From an uncultured Lachnospiraceae bacterium (GTDB lineage: Bacteria > Bacillota > Clostridia > Lachnospirales > Lachnospiraceae), in the NCBI GenBank assembly GCA_910577105.1, contig CAJTMB010000016.1:1-64000 (forward strand): a DNA stretch of 64,000 bases. The letters run 5' to 3'. Below, piece by piece: positions 26,171 to 35,108 of the stretch. The notes beneath the pieces were generated by a model. The model was not told where the DNA came from, did not search any database, and saw nothing but the letters and a program-made list of their open reading frames with translations. The position numbers and the translations under genes were made by a program. The first letter of the stretch is position 1. Every line of letters begins with the position of its first letter.

Positions 26171-27748
26171 CTACAGCTTAAACAACGTATTCAGAATGCC
26201 CCTTCCGAGGGAAGCCCCCACATTGCCGCCCAGCTTCTTGCCGAAAGTGCCGCCGATTTTCTTGCCAAGCTCATTGCCCATTTCACGCCCGACAGTGCCG
26301 GCGGCTGTGCTGGCAACGCGGTTCACAGCCCGCTTCACTTCTTTATTTTTAGCAGCTTCTTTTTTCTCTGCCGCCTTCTTTTCCGCTGCTTCCTCTTTCT
26401 TCCTTGCCTTTTCTGCTTCCGCCTCCTCAGCTGCTTTCCTTTCGCTCTCTTCCTCGGCAAGCGCTTTTCTCTGCAAAAATTCATATGCGGAATCCCTGTC
26501 ATACACATCGGAATACTTGGTGTATAAAAGGTTACCCGTTATTTCGCTGCTTCGGATTTCATCCTGCAAAGCGCCCATCTGGCTCTGGGGCGGCAGTATC
26601 GTGCAACGCTTCACCACCGTAGGCACGCCTGCTTCATCCAGGACGGAAACCAGCGCTTCCCCGATTCCCAGCTGGGTCAGGGTGTCAAATGTGTCAAATT
26701 CGGGATTCTCCCTGAAAGACTGTGCTGCTGCCTTAGCGCCTTTCAGTTCCGCAGGCGTATAAGCATGGAGGGCATGTTGAACTTTGTTGCCCAGCTGTCC
26801 CAGCACGCCGTCAGGAATATCCTTCGGATTCTGGGTGATAAAATAAATGCCCACACCCTTGGAACGAATTAGTTTCACCACCTGTTCGATTTTACTGAGC
26901 AGAACCTTCGGCGCGGAATCAAACAAAAGATGTGCTTCGTCAAAGAAAAACACCATCTTGGGTTTATCCCTGTCCCCGGCCTCCGGCAGGGATTCAAACA
27001 GCTCCGACATCATCCAGAGCATAAAGGTTGCATACATGGTGGGACTGTTTATCAGCTTCTGGCAGTCCAGAACCTGAATGTTTCCCTTTCCGTTGCAGTC
27101 CGTGCACAGCCAGTCGCCGATGTTTAATGCCGGTTCACCAAAGAAATACTCTCCGCCTTCTGCCTCCAGCGCCACTACTGCCCTGATGATTGCCCCAAGG
27201 CTCTGCTTGGACATGTTGCCATACTGCAAGGCATATTCCTTAGCATTTTCACTCACATACTGGAGCATGGAACGCAAATCCTTCGAGTCAATGAGCAGCA
27301 GGTTTTCATCGTCTGCAATTTTAAACACTATCGTCAGAACATCCGTCTGGGTATCATTCAAATCCATGATGCGGCTTAAGAGAAGCGGTCCCATCTCAGA
27401 TATGGTAGTTCTTAAGGGAAGTCCCTTTTCCCCATACACATCCCAGAAAACAGTCGGGTATGCGCGGAAAGCAAATCCCTCCTGCATCAGTCCCAAAGCG
27501 TCAATTCTTTTCTTTAAGCTTTCATTTTCTGTACCGGGCCTGCACATACCTGCAAGGTCGCCCTTCACATCCGCCAGAAATACAGGCACGCCGCAGTCGC
27601 TGAACGACTCTGCCAGTACCTTTAACGTAATGGTTTTTCCGGTTCCCGTAGCACCCGCAATCATCCCATGCCGGTTCGCCATTTTGGGATAAATGCTGAT
27701 TTTTTCGTCACCTGATTTTCCAATCCAGATTTTACCGTCGTGAAACAT
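26171..27748 (-). CDS. HerA-like ATPase / DUF853 family protein
   Basis: About 525 residues from the ATG at 27748 (MFHDGKIWIGKSGD), behind GGAGGAAAG. The longer frame adds 29 residues without support. Walker A is GATGTGKT (about 42-49 from this start) and Walker B is MVFFFDEAH. The family is the DUF853/YjgR branch of HerA-FtsK P-loop ATPases, function not established. The C-terminal 110 residues are an Ala/Lys/Glu-rich coiled coil followed by a glycine-rich tail with small hydrophobic repeats. It sits in a housekeeping context and no defence partner is adjacent. Confidence 0.85.
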   Translation of the reverse strand: MFHDGKIWIGKSGDEKISIYPKMANRHGMIAGATGTGKTITLKVLAESFSDCGVPVFLADVKGDLAGMCRPGTENESLKKRIDALGLMQEGFAFRAYPTVFWDVYGEKGLPLRTTISEMGPLLLSRIMDLNDTQTDVLTIVFKIADDENLLLIDSKDLRSMLQYVSENAKEYALQYGNMSKQSLGAIIRAVVALEAEGGEYFFGEPALNIGDWLCTDCNGKGNIQVLDCQKLINSPTMYATFMLWMMSELFESLPEAGDRDKPKMVFFFDEAHLLFDSAPKVLLSKIEQVVKLIRSKGVGIYFITQNPKDIPDGVLGQLGNKVQHALHAYTPAELKGAKAAAQSFRENPEFDTFDTLTQLGIGEALVSVLDEAGVPTVVKRCTILPPQSQMGALQDEIRSSEITGNLLYTKYSDVYDRDSAYEFLQRKALAEEESERKAAEEAEAEKARKKEEAAEKKAAEKKEAAKNKEVKRAVNRVASTAAGTVGREMGNELGKKIGGTFGKKLGGNVGASLGRGILNTLFKL

Positions 27749-27804
27749 ATTCTTTCCTCCCGTTTTATACACTGTATATACTCTACCACGGAATTTTTCA
27801 TTTA

Positions 27805-28992
27805 TCAAGAATCGGTAAGAAGCCGATACAGCCATTTTCCGGAACTGCTTAAATCCTCTTCCGAAAACCCGGATATCTTATCGCATCCGCTGTCGATAAT
27901 GGCGGAGGTTTCCGCCTTGTTGGAGAGATTCCATGCCACATAACTGACGCCGTATTCATCCATGACGCGCACCCACTCGTCAGCCTGGGCTTCATCGATG
28001 GCACCGTTGCCGCTTGCATCACAAATGCCGAACTCAGACACAAAAACAGGCAGTCCTGCATCGATTGCCGCCTTCATGGTATCACGTAAAGAATCCTTGT
28101 GGGTTGCGGCATAAAAATGCAGCGTATACATGATATTGTCATACCCCGTAATCGGGTCGGCAGCCGCCTCATTTACATACTGGGACCAGTTGGGGGTACC
28201 CACAAGGATGATGCCGTCCTCGTCATAAGTGCGGATAACCCCAATCACTTCCTCCGCGTAGGCCTTTATGTCCGCCCATCCCGTTCCCCCGTTGGGCTCA
28301 TTGCAAATTTCATACAGCACATTGGAATACTCCGCATATGTTTCCGCCATTTCTGCAAAAAACGCCTTTGCGTCCTCCTTGTAAGTGCCCGGGTTTCCGT
28401 CAGACAATATATGCCAGTCGATGATGACATATAAATTCTGGTTTGTTGCATATTCCACACCGTCTTTTACCAGCTTTTTCAGCGCGTCCTTGTCACCGCC
28501 GGTACAATACCCTCCGTATTCCGCCGTATACATCGCCAGACGGATGACATCCACACCCCACTCTTCATGCAGCTGCTTAAAGCACTCTTCATTCACATAA
28601 CCGGGAAACCACGCAAGGCCATGGGTGCTGATTCCGCGTAGCTGCACCGGACTGCCGCTTTCATCCGTAAGCGTCGTACCCTCTACATGCAGGACTTCCA
28701 ACGAAGCAGCCTTTCCGGCTGTAGTTTCATCCGGTACGGATGCTTCGGGCCGCTCCCCTTCTGCCGTCTCACTTTCCTCCGGGGCTTCGCCTTCCGTTGC
28801 AGGAGTTGTTTCGACCAGGGACGTTTCGTCATCCGGGATATCCGCTTTCACCACAGTTTCCCCGCCTGTATTCTCCTTTGCCACATCATCTGCCTTTGCT
28901 ACCCGGCAGCCCGCCAAAAAAATCAAACATGATATCAGCAACGCCAATCCTGCCCCGGCAAGCCGTCCTTTGTATAAAAAGGTCTTTGGCAT
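27805..28992 (-). CDS. Glycoside hydrolase family 5 (endoglucanase-like) lipoprotein
   Basis: About 395 residues from the ATG at 28992 (MPKTFLYKG), with GGAGG 8 nt upstream. A signal peptide ends in the lipobox LAGC, followed by an acidic Thr/Glu-rich linker (about 30-90). The GH5 barrel starts around LEVLHVEGTTLTDESG. The acid/base Glu lies in YEICNEPNG and the nucleophile Glu in FVSEFGICD. It is probably a cell-surface beta-glucanase or mannanase anchored as a lipoprotein. Substrate cannot be told from sequence. Confidence 0.9.
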   Translation of the reverse strand: MPKTFLYKGRLAGAGLALLISCLIFLAGCRVAKADDVAKENTGGETVVKADIPDDETSLVETTPATEGEAPEESETAEGERPEASVPDETTAGKAASLEVLHVEGTTLTDESGSPVQLRGISTHGLAWFPGYVNEECFKQLHEEWGVDVIRLAMYTAEYGGYCTGGDKDALKKLVKDGVEYATNQNLYVIIDWHILSDGNPGTYKEDAKAFFAEMAETYAEYSNVLYEICNEPNGGTGWADIKAYAEEVIGVIRTYDEDGIILVGTPNWSQYVNEAAADPITGYDNIMYTLHFYAATHKDSLRDTMKAAIDAGLPVFVSEFGICDASGNGAIDEAQADEWVRVMDEYGVSYVAWNLSNKAETSAIIDSGCDKISGFSEEDLSSSGKWLYRLLTDS

Positions 28993-29039
28993 CTCCTTTT
29001 CCTCCATTCAACACATTTTTCCAAAAGTCCCGATTGCCG

Positions 29040-29732
29040 TCAGATTTTTTTTGTATATCTGCACAGCGGAAATCCGCTGCAACCGAAAAAATCTCCGTAT
29101 TTTCCACGACGTTTCACAAGCAGGCATCCGCATTCGGGACACACCGCCTCATCCATAAGGCTTTTTTTGCTTTTTTCTTCCCACAATACTCCGAGCTTTT
29201 CATAGCACTTCTGGTTCATGTTGCAATCGCACAAAGCCCGGTGTGCCCCCTCGGTCGCAATTCCAAAATAGGCAGCAACATCCGTCAGTTTATAGTGACC
29301 TAACTGCGGCAGACAGCTCCTTGCCATATAAAAGGTGTCTATGTAATCGTTCTTTACCCCTTTGTTCAGTTCCCTCTGCACACCGTCGCAAAGGAAGTTG
29401 GTGTCAAAAGTATGGATATTATGCCCAACCAGAATATCCGTTCCGATAAAGTCCAAAAAACCGCCAAGCGCAGTGCCTAAACCCGGCGCCCCCTCTACCA
29501 TTTTATCCGTTATGCCGTTGATTCTGGAAGCGGCAGAAGGTATCGGCATACCCGGATTCACCAGTGTGGAAAATTCCTCCGTTGGCTGATTGTTTCTCAC
29601 CTTTATCCCTGAAATTTCTATTATGGTATCTTGCAAAGGATTGAGTCCCGTCGTTTCCAAATCGAAAACAACATAGTCCTTTACATACAGACTCAACCGC
29701 TTTCCTTTACTTCTCGTCATGTTTTTTTCCAT
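29040..29732 (-). CDS. DEDDh 3'-5' exonuclease with C-terminal topoisomerase-type zinc finger
   Basis: A 230-residue protein related to the DNA polymerase III epsilon subunit. Exo I is VVFDLETTG, Exo II is VGHNIHTFDTNFL, and Exo III (DEDDh type) is in the HRALCDC segment. Residues about 198-230 form a C4 zinc ribbon (CPECGCLLVKRRGKYGDFFG...C) like the DNA-binding fingers of topoisomerase I. It probably handles DNA repair or RNA/DNA ends. Its start overlaps the end of the MmcQ-like gene, so they are coupled. A second Met four codons in (29720) is an alternative start. Confidence 0.85.
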   Translation of the reverse strand: MEKNMTRSKGKRLSLYVKDYVVFDLETTGLNPLQDTIIEISGIKVRNNQPTEEFSTLVNPGMPIPSAASRINGITDKMVEGAPGLGTALGGFLDFIGTDILVGHNIHTFDTNFLCDGVQRELNKGVKNDYIDTFYMARSCLPQLGHYKLTDVAAYFGIATEGAHRALCDCNMNQKCYEKLGVLWEEKSKKSLMDEAVCPECGCLLVKRRGKYGDFFGCSGFPLCRYTKKI

Positions 29733-30093
29733 TGCCCTTCCCGCTGACTTTCTTTTTCTTTGGTTTTACCAAATCAAAGCTTTCCTCCAGCATTCTTTTG
29801 ATGTCATCGTCAGGAACCGTCCCGTCAAGGATAACGGAACTCCAGTGCTCCTTATTTAAATGGTAAGCAGGTATTACGGAGACAAAAGCATCCCTCCAGA
29901 AATCCCTCCACTGAGGCTCCATTTTCACATTCACCCAAGTGTTTCCCTGTCGCTCAAATATCCATGCAAATACTTTTTGGTTGCCCCTGCACCGCATCAC
30001 GGTCCAGTTGTCGTCATGAAAGGGCGCATCCTCATAGACATCCGGAAAAGTAAGGCAATAGCGGATAACCTCTTCTCTTGTGCGCATTCCCAT
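29707..30093 (-). CDS. MmcQ/YjbR family protein
   Basis: About 128 residues. The family pattern is visible: EVIRYCLTFPDVYEDAPFHD, then WTVMRCRGNQKVFAWIFERQG and LNKEHWSSVILDG. The fold is CyaY-like and proposed to bind DNA; biological role is unknown. The Met at 30093 is preferred because the ArsC-like gene stops at 30096 and AGGTAAAG precedes it. The C-terminal tail is very Lys-rich (KPKKKKVSGKGNGKKH). Confidence 0.82.
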   Translation of the reverse strand: MGMRTREEVIRYCLTFPDVYEDAPFHDDNWTVMRCRGNQKVFAWIFERQGNTWVNVKMEPQWRDFWRDAFVSVIPAYHLNKEHWSSVILDGTVPDDDIKRMLEESFDLVKPKKKKVSGKGNGKKHDEK

Positions 30094-30095
30094 CT

Positions 30096-30449
30096 TTACC
30101 TGCCGATGGCAGCCTCCCACTCTTTTTCCTTAAAACCGACAAGCACAAAATCTTCTCCCACCACAAGGGGCCTTTTTACCAGCATACCGTCCGTGGAAAG
30201 AAGCGCAAGCTGTTCTTCCTCGCTCATGCCCGGCAGCTTATCCTTCAATCCCATTTCCTTATAAAGAAGACCGCTGGTGTTGAAAAATCGTTTCAATGGA
30301 AGATTGCCTGCATGGTACCACCGCTCCAGTTCTTCCTTTGTGGGATTGTCGGTTTTTATGTTCCTGTCGGAAAATGCCACACCCTTTTCCTCCAGCCACT
30401 TTTTGGCCTTCTGGCAGGTTGAACATTTGGGGTATTCAATAAACTGCAT
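30096..30449 (-). CDS. Spx/ArsC-family thioredoxin-fold protein
   Basis: A 117-residue ArsC-like protein with the N-terminal CxxC motif YPKCSTCQKAKKWL and the DRNIKTDNPTKEEL segment of the YffB/Spx group. It lacks clear arsenate-reductase context (no arsR, arsB). Such stand-alone members are reductases or regulators of unknown substrate. Strong AAGGAGGAG site before the ATG. Probably transcribed with the MmcQ and exonuclease genes. Confidence 0.85.
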   Translation of the reverse strand: MQFIEYPKCSTCQKAKKWLEEKGVAFSDRNIKTDNPTKEELERWYHAGNLPLKRFFNTSGLLYKEMGLKDKLPGMSEEEQLALLSTDGMLVKRPLVVGEDFVLVGFKEKEWEAAIGR

Positions 30450-30472
30450 ATGATTCTCCTCCTTTTTAACTA

Positions 30473-30925
30473 TTATTTAATCGTAAAACACCGTCTTGTT
30501 GTTATTTTGCACCTTTTGGGTTGAGCAGCCTGCCAGGTCCTTGTCTCAAACTGCTCGGGAGGAACATAACACAGGCTCATCTGCCACCCTTCAAGGGGAA
30601 CCATTTCCGCGCTCTGCACAAGAATTTTCGTTTCCATAAGCCTTTCAAAAAGAAAGAAAATGCCGCTGGAGAAAACTGCCGCCCCTAAAAAATCCCATTT
30701 CTTTAACAGCTTTTGAAATACCGGAATCAACAGTACGCCCAAAATAACCGCAATGGCAATCGGCGTATACGGAATAACATATTTAGGATACCTTTCTACA
30801 GGGACAAAGCCGTTTTGGAGCACCTCCCCTGCCACCCTGATGCCCATATATACCGGATAAGCAGATAATGCCGTTATGATAACCGAAGCAGCAAGATAAA
30901 AACGCCAAAACCTCTTATTCTCCAT
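30473..30925 (-). CDS. Unrecognised membrane protein with an abnormal C terminus
   Basis: About 150 residues from the ATG at 30925 (MENKRFWRFYL, behind GAGGAGG). Three hydrophobic segments (about 8-28, 52-70, 78-95) suggest an integral membrane protein. After CYVPPEQFETRTWQAA the sequence turns abruptly into a short basic tail (QPKRCKITTRRCFTIK) that looks unlike the rest. This suggests a frameshift near 30520 that truncates a longer protein. No function is recognised. Confidence 0.6.
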   Translation of the reverse strand: MENKRFWRFYLAASVIITALSAYPVYMGIRVAGEVLQNGFVPVERYPKYVIPYTPIAIAVILGVLLIPVFQKLLKKWDFLGAAVFSSGIFFLFERLMETKILVQSAEMVPLEGWQMSLCYVPPEQFETRTWQAAQPKRCKITTRRCFTIK

Positions 30926-30978
30926 TCCGCAATTCCTCCTCAAACACAAAAAATACACTCTGCAAATTAAGAAGACCT

Positions 30979-31497
30979 TTAAGTGTTATCACTTAATTTG
31001 GCATATACATATGTATCTTTCCAAATTGGATGTTCCGTTTCATCTTTCCAGAAATACACATTTTTTCTAAAATAAGCTTCCCGCTGAAATCCTAACGCTT
31101 CCAGTAATTTCCACGAACTCCTATTATCGGGGTCACATTCTGCATATATCCTGTGCACGCCATTTGCAAAAGCATTCCCGATTAATGCCGCACAGCTTTC
31201 AGCAGCATAACCCTTTCCCCAATAATTGCGGTTAAACACATATCCCAATTCCAATGCTTCAAAGTTACGCTTACCCATATATACATTCCCAATCATTTTA
31301 TGGGAATTTTTCAATTCAACGGCAATCATTTCATCTGTTCCAATACGCCATTCCAGATTTTCCTTCGTTTCATTAAGAGTCAATGGTTTATATGGTTCAT
31401 ATTTCACAACCTCTTCATCGGATAAATACTCATATAAATCCTGCAAATCCTCTTTTTTGTATCTCCTTAAAATCAGTCTTTCCGTTTCTGCTATCAT
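30979..31497 (-). CDS. GNAT acetyltransferase (RimJ/RimL type)
   Basis: About 172 residues from the ATG at 31497 (MIAETERLILRRYKKEDL), behind GGGGAG. The motif A/B region is ELGYVFNRNYWGKGYAAESC followed by CDPDNRSSWKLLEALGF, typical of the RimL/SpeG-like acetyltransferase 3 group. These act on protein N termini or small molecules; the substrate is unknown. A single gene with its own leader. Confidence 0.88.
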   Translation of the reverse strand: MIAETERLILRRYKKEDLQDLYEYLSDEEVVKYEPYKPLTLNETKENLEWRIGTDEMIAVELKNSHKMIGNVYMGKRNFEALELGYVFNRNYWGKGYAAESCAALIGNAFANGVHRIYAECDPDNRSSWKLLEALGFQREAYFRKNVYFWKDETEHPIWKDTYVYAKLSDNT

Positions 31498-31595
31498 TGT
31501 TTTGCTCCCCGTCTCCATAACAAATTCCTATTTATCATCATATAACATTTGCCTTTCCATTGCAAGGTACAGAAACGCCGCTCCCTACGTCTTGA

Positions 31596-31784
31596 CATAT
31601 TGCATGGGCGGCGGTGGCGGTGTATTTGATTCCATAAAGGACCGTGTAAAAACACCGGCCCAATGCCTTGCAAACAAGGCATGAGAGGTTGTATTTTAAC
31701 CTCTTATGTGCCGCTGTGTTTTTACCCGAGTGAGAACGTGTCCTGTTGGAACAAATACACCGCCACCGCCGCCCATGCAATATG
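31596..31784. repeat. Large nested palindrome, 33-bp perfect arms
   Basis: The left arm (31596-31628, starting CATATTGCATGGGCGGCGG) is the exact reverse complement of the right arm (31752-31784). Pairing continues inward imperfectly (TTCCA/TGGAA, AGGAC/GTCCT). A further 10-bp stem GTAAAAACAC (31646-31655)/GTGTTTTTAC (31716-31725) encloses two hairpins: ATGCCTTG-CAAA-CAAGGCAT (31663-31682) and AGAGGTT/AACCTCT (31684-31704). No ORF, no terminator role. It could be a MITE-like element or a structured RNA. Confidence 0.85.
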
Positions 31785-31806
31785 CCTTCCCCCATACACT
31801 CCATAC

Positions 31807-31834
31807 TTGCAATTCTCCCCCAAAGTGCTATAAT
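31807..31834 (+). promoter_or_regulatory. tRNA-Val promoter
   Basis: -35 TTGCAA (31807-31812), 16-bp spacer, -10 TATAAT (31829-31834), 10 nt before the mature tRNA. Confidence 0.75.
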
Positions 31835-31844
31835 TAAGGAAAAC

Positions 31845-31918
31845 GGGGTCATAGCTCAGCTGGGATGAGCGTTCGCCTCACACGCGAGAGGTCATGGGTT
31901 CGAGCCCCATTGGCCCCA
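31845..31918 (+). tRNA. tRNA-Val (CAC anticodon)
   Basis: A cloverleaf can be folded: acceptor GGGGTCA with TGGCCCC (one T-G wobble), D arm TAGCTCAGCTGGGATGAGC, anticodon stem TTCGC/GCGAG with loop CTCACAC (anticodon CAC), and T arm with GGTTCGAGC. Reads GUG valine codons. CCA is not encoded. A strong terminator follows. Confidence 0.93.
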
Positions 31919-31920
31919 TC

Positions 31921-31957
31921 AAAAAAGGTTTGCCACAAATAATGGCAAACCTTTTTT
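31921..31957. terminator. Bidirectional terminator after tRNA-Val
   Basis: Perfect 15-bp inverted repeat: AAAAAAGGTTTGCCA (31921-31935) and TGGCAAACCTTTTTT (31943-31957). It serves the tRNA rightward and the sulfatase-family gene leftward. Confidence 0.9.
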
Positions 31958-31972
31958 GTATGCACATCTGCA

Positions 31973-33769
31973 TTACTCACTGTCAAACAACAGGTAATAC
32001 TGCATCTTTTGATAATCCGAAAGCTGCTCCGATTCTTCGCCGGAGCCATCCGCCGTTATCATCTGCTGTGCGGAAAGAACCGGAATCTCCTGCCTGACTT
32101 CTTTTAGGCGGGACTGGTAGACGGGAAGCGGAAGCCCTGCTGTCTCAAGCACCAGACCGCCCAGATAATTGGCGCTGATTTGGACATCCTTTGCTTCTTC
32201 AATATCGTAATTGGCCCAGATAAGAAAGGGAACCTGATACCTTAAGTTATCCTCTTCCTCCGTCAGCGCCGAACCTGTCTTTCCCTGCAGGTTCCAGACG
32301 GGCTCCACCACAAAGTCCGCGGGCTGGTGGTCACCGAAAAACACAATAATGGTGTCCTCCTCCTGCTGTGAAAAATAATCTATCAATTCTTCCAGCGCCT
32401 TGTCAGTATGTTTCATTAAGGACAGATACTGGTTAAGGGATTGGGAATCAATGCCTTCCGCCGTAATGTCAGGCGTAAAATTAGCAAACTCTTCCGAATA
32501 CCCTGAGTGGTTCTGCATCGTCACTTCAAAAAAGAAAAGCGGTTTTCCCGGCTCCTTCTCCTCATAAGCCCGGATAATATAGTCAAACGCCGAAGCGTCG
32601 CTCACATACCGGCGCAACATGGATGCGTCTGTAAAACTGTCAATAAAATCCGACTGTTCAAAGCCAAGCATAGGATAGACGGTTTCCCTCTCCCACCCGG
32701 AAGCATAGTAAGGGTGCGCCGCCCTGGTAATGTAACCCTGATGCGCCAGATAAGAGGCCAGAGAGGGTTGTTCCCCATTGATATACTGCTGGTAGGGAAT
32801 GCTTCCCTGAGGCAGGAAGGCCATGGTATGTCCGGTCAGAAACTCAAATTCTGTGTTAGCGGTATTTCCGCCTTTTACAGACACATATAACTGTCCTGTT
32901 ATGGCGTTTTCCCCATCCTCCTGCATCCTGTGCAGAAAAGGCATGTAATCTTCATTGGTATCAAAATCACCTAACACGGCAAGGTCTGAAAAGGCCTCGT
33001 CCATAATGACAATAATATTGGGCTTTTTTTCTTCTGTTTTTGCATCGTCAAAGATGCCTGAGGATGCTTCCACGGCAAACAGCTCTTCTGTTTCCCCTTT
33101 GTCATAGCCCTCCGGCCTGTCAACGGCAATATATTGCAGTTCCAGTAAAAACGCCACGGTTCCGCCGTTTCTCTCGCTCATGACATCCGGCGTAAACAGC
33201 TTGTCATACATGCACATTTCATTCTGCACAAAATCTTCATCGTGTAAGAGCGATACCAGAAACAATAAGATTGCCAGCGCTCCCGCCGCCGCAGGCACAC
33301 GAAATGCCCAGCTTTTTAAGGGACCGTGATAAAACTTGCCCACCGTATGCTTCAGCCTGTTTCTGCAAAGGAGCAGTTCTATGGCTATCAATACCAAAAA
33401 CCCCGCAAGAACTGCCGCCGCCTGCCTGTCGATGGTATAGGTAAAATCCCCCGCCACGCTTGCCGCCGTCCTGATGGAGAAAAAATCCCACGGCAGAATC
33501 GGCTGAGAGCGGAAAGAAATCACAAAATAATTTGCCAGACCATATAGCATAAAAACAACGGTTTCCAGCAAAAGCGCAATGTGCAGCCTGCCAATCAGCG
33601 CATACAGCATTACCATAAACAGCTCAAAAATAATAATATTAAAAATCTGTAAATCCCACCTGATATCCTCCCATGGATTGTGGGTAAACCATTCAAACAA
33701 ATAAAAAACCGCAATCGGCGCTAAAAAAGCCAACACCGCTTTTACCATTTTTTTGCACACATTTTTCAT
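31973..33769 (-). CDS. LTA synthase-family sulfatase (phosphoglycerol transferase-like)
   Basis: A 598-residue membrane protein. Five hydrophobic segments span about 10-165, and a large extracellular alkaline-phosphatase/sulfatase domain follows. Catalytic features: IVIMDEAFSDL (metal site), the probable nucleophile Thr in GGNTANTEFEFLTG, and FFGDHQPAD (metal site). The family transfers glycerol phosphate from phosphatidylglycerol to build lipoteichoic acid or to decorate glycans. Monocistronic, ending at the bidirectional terminator. The precise polymer is unknown. Confidence 0.9.
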   Translation of the reverse strand: MKNVCKKMVKAVLAFLAPIAVFYLFEWFTHNPWEDIRWDLQIFNIIIFELFMVMLYALIGRLHIALLLETVVFMLYGLANYFVISFRSQPILPWDFFSIRTAASVAGDFTYTIDRQAAAVLAGFLVLIAIELLLCRNRLKHTVGKFYHGPLKSWAFRVPAAAGALAILLFLVSLLHDEDFVQNEMCMYDKLFTPDVMSERNGGTVAFLLELQYIAVDRPEGYDKGETEELFAVEASSGIFDDAKTEEKKPNIIVIMDEAFSDLAVLGDFDTNEDYMPFLHRMQEDGENAITGQLYVSVKGGNTANTEFEFLTGHTMAFLPQGSIPYQQYINGEQPSLASYLAHQGYITRAAHPYYASGWERETVYPMLGFEQSDFIDSFTDASMLRRYVSDASAFDYIIRAYEEKEPGKPLFFFEVTMQNHSGYSEEFANFTPDITAEGIDSQSLNQYLSLMKHTDKALEELIDYFSQQEEDTIIVFFGDHQPADFVVEPVWNLQGKTGSALTEEEDNLRYQVPFLIWANYDIEEAKDVQISANYLGGLVLETAGLPLPVYQSRLKEVRQEIPVLSAQQMITADGSGEESEQLSDYQKMQYYLLFDSE

Positions 33770-33840
33770 AAATAACGCCTCCGGTTATTCATTGTATGCA
33801 AAATCAGTAAAAAAGTCAATTGGCCAATCGTTTCCAGTTT

Positions 33841-33864
33841 CCCCGGATTGTTTTCAATCCGGGG
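33841..33864. terminator. Hairpin after the NlpC/P60 gene
   Basis: Perfect 10-bp stem CCCCGGATTG/CAATCCGGGG with a TTTT loop, 20 bp after the peptidase stop. The U-tract is poor on both strands, so termination efficiency is uncertain. Confidence 0.5.
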
Positions 33865-33884
33865 AATATTTGTGACTAATTTAA

Positions 33885-35039
33885 TCAGATAATCCTTCTT
33901 ACCGACAAAATCTGCCTGTAAGTTGCTTTTCCAAGTTTGATGCCCGTTTTGGCCGTGCTGGCGTGGACTATATAACCGCCGCCGATATAAAGCGCCACAT
34001 GCCCGTCATAACAGATGATATCACCGGGCTGCGCATTGGCGTAAGCAACCTCTGTGCCGGCGCTCCTCTGCTGGTAGGAGGTACGGGGTATCGAATAACC
34101 AAAATCACTGAAAATACGGTATGTAAACCCGGAGCAGTCTGCACCGTTCGTCAGACTGGTCCCCCCTGACACATAGGGATTGCCGATATACTGACAGCCG
34201 TATCTGGCAATCTGCTTGCCCAAGTCGCTGCCGGAGGCATTGTTGATAATGTCGGAAACGTTGGCATTGCTCACCGTATATGTGCCGTTCGCCGCATTCC
34301 TTCTGCGCTCGGCTTCCTGCAGCTTCTTGAGCTCCGCCTGCTCCTGCTTGATTTTGGTCTTGAGTACGCTTGCCTCCTGTCTGGCCCGTGCAATCAATGC
34401 GTCATAGTTGGAGGATTCCTCCTTCTTTCTCGCCAAAAGACCATCCAGATAAACCTTCTGCTCCTCCATGCTGTCCTTATCTGCCTGCAGGGAAGCCTTG
34501 TCCGTCTCCAGCTGGTCCCATAGCGACTTCACCATATCCTTGGTTGCCTCATATTCCAGAAGCATGTTGCGGTCATACTCATAAACAGCTTCTATATAGC
34601 TTGCCTGATTCAACAATTCACTGAAGCTTCCCGCTGAAAACAGTGTACTGAGATAGTCCTCTTCTCCCTGCTCGTACATAAACTGGATGCGGAGGACCAT
34701 CGCTTCATACTGCTCCTCCTCAATCCGCTTTGCCTCTTCATACTGTGCCTGGGTCGTTGCAATGTCAGCTTCCTTCTCTGCAATCTCATCTTCCAGAAGC
34801 CCAATAGCCGCCATTGTATTCAAAAGTTCTGCGTCCAGGTCGCTGATTTCTTCTTCCAGAATATCCTGCTCGTCCTGCAGCCCGAGAATCTCGTCATTAA
34901 GACCTTCCAGGGCATTCTGGTCCCTGTTGATGTTATCCTGAATCTCGCCTACCGTAGTCGCCTGCGCCTGAAGGGTCAGGGCAAAAACCAAACCGATTAC
35001 CAATATTAAATTTAATATTTTTACTATCGTTTTCTTCAT
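33885..35039 (-). CDS. Secreted NlpC/P60 peptidoglycan hydrolase with coiled-coil domain
   Basis: A 384-residue protein of CwlO/PcsB architecture. Signal peptide (about 1-27, cleaved near LQAQA), a long coiled coil (about 30-245), a short linker, and an NlpC/P60 domain (about 270-384). The catalytic Cys lies in GADCSGFTYRIF, and the catalytic His in GDIICYDGHVALYIGGG, followed by YIVHAS. It would cleave peptide stems in the cell wall. In relatives the coiled coil is held by FtsEX, which is not encoded nearby. Confidence 0.93.
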   Translation of the reverse strand: MKKTIVKILNLILVIGLVFALTLQAQATTVGEIQDNINRDQNALEGLNDEILGLQDEQDILEEEISDLDAELLNTMAAIGLLEDEIAEKEADIATTQAQYEEAKRIEEEQYEAMVLRIQFMYEQGEEDYLSTLFSAGSFSELLNQASYIEAVYEYDRNMLLEYEATKDMVKSLWDQLETDKASLQADKDSMEEQKVYLDGLLARKKEESSNYDALIARARQEASVLKTKIKQEQAELKKLQEAERRRNAANGTYTVSNANVSDIINNASGSDLGKQIARYGCQYIGNPYVSGGTSLTNGADCSGFTYRIFSDFGYSIPRTSYQQRSAGTEVAYANAQPGDIICYDGHVALYIGGGYIVHASTAKTGIKLGKATYRQILSVRRII

Positions 35040-35108
35040 GTATCTATGTTACCATATTCTGGCTGGCTTTTCATCTGGAAAATATTGAATATTTTATTAA
35101 ATTTCACC

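Noticed and set aside
26171..27748. HerA-like ATPase as a defence-island gene next to CRISPR
   Set aside because: DUF853 proteins are widespread, no NurA/SIR2-type partner is adjacent, and spoIIID lies between it and the cas locus.
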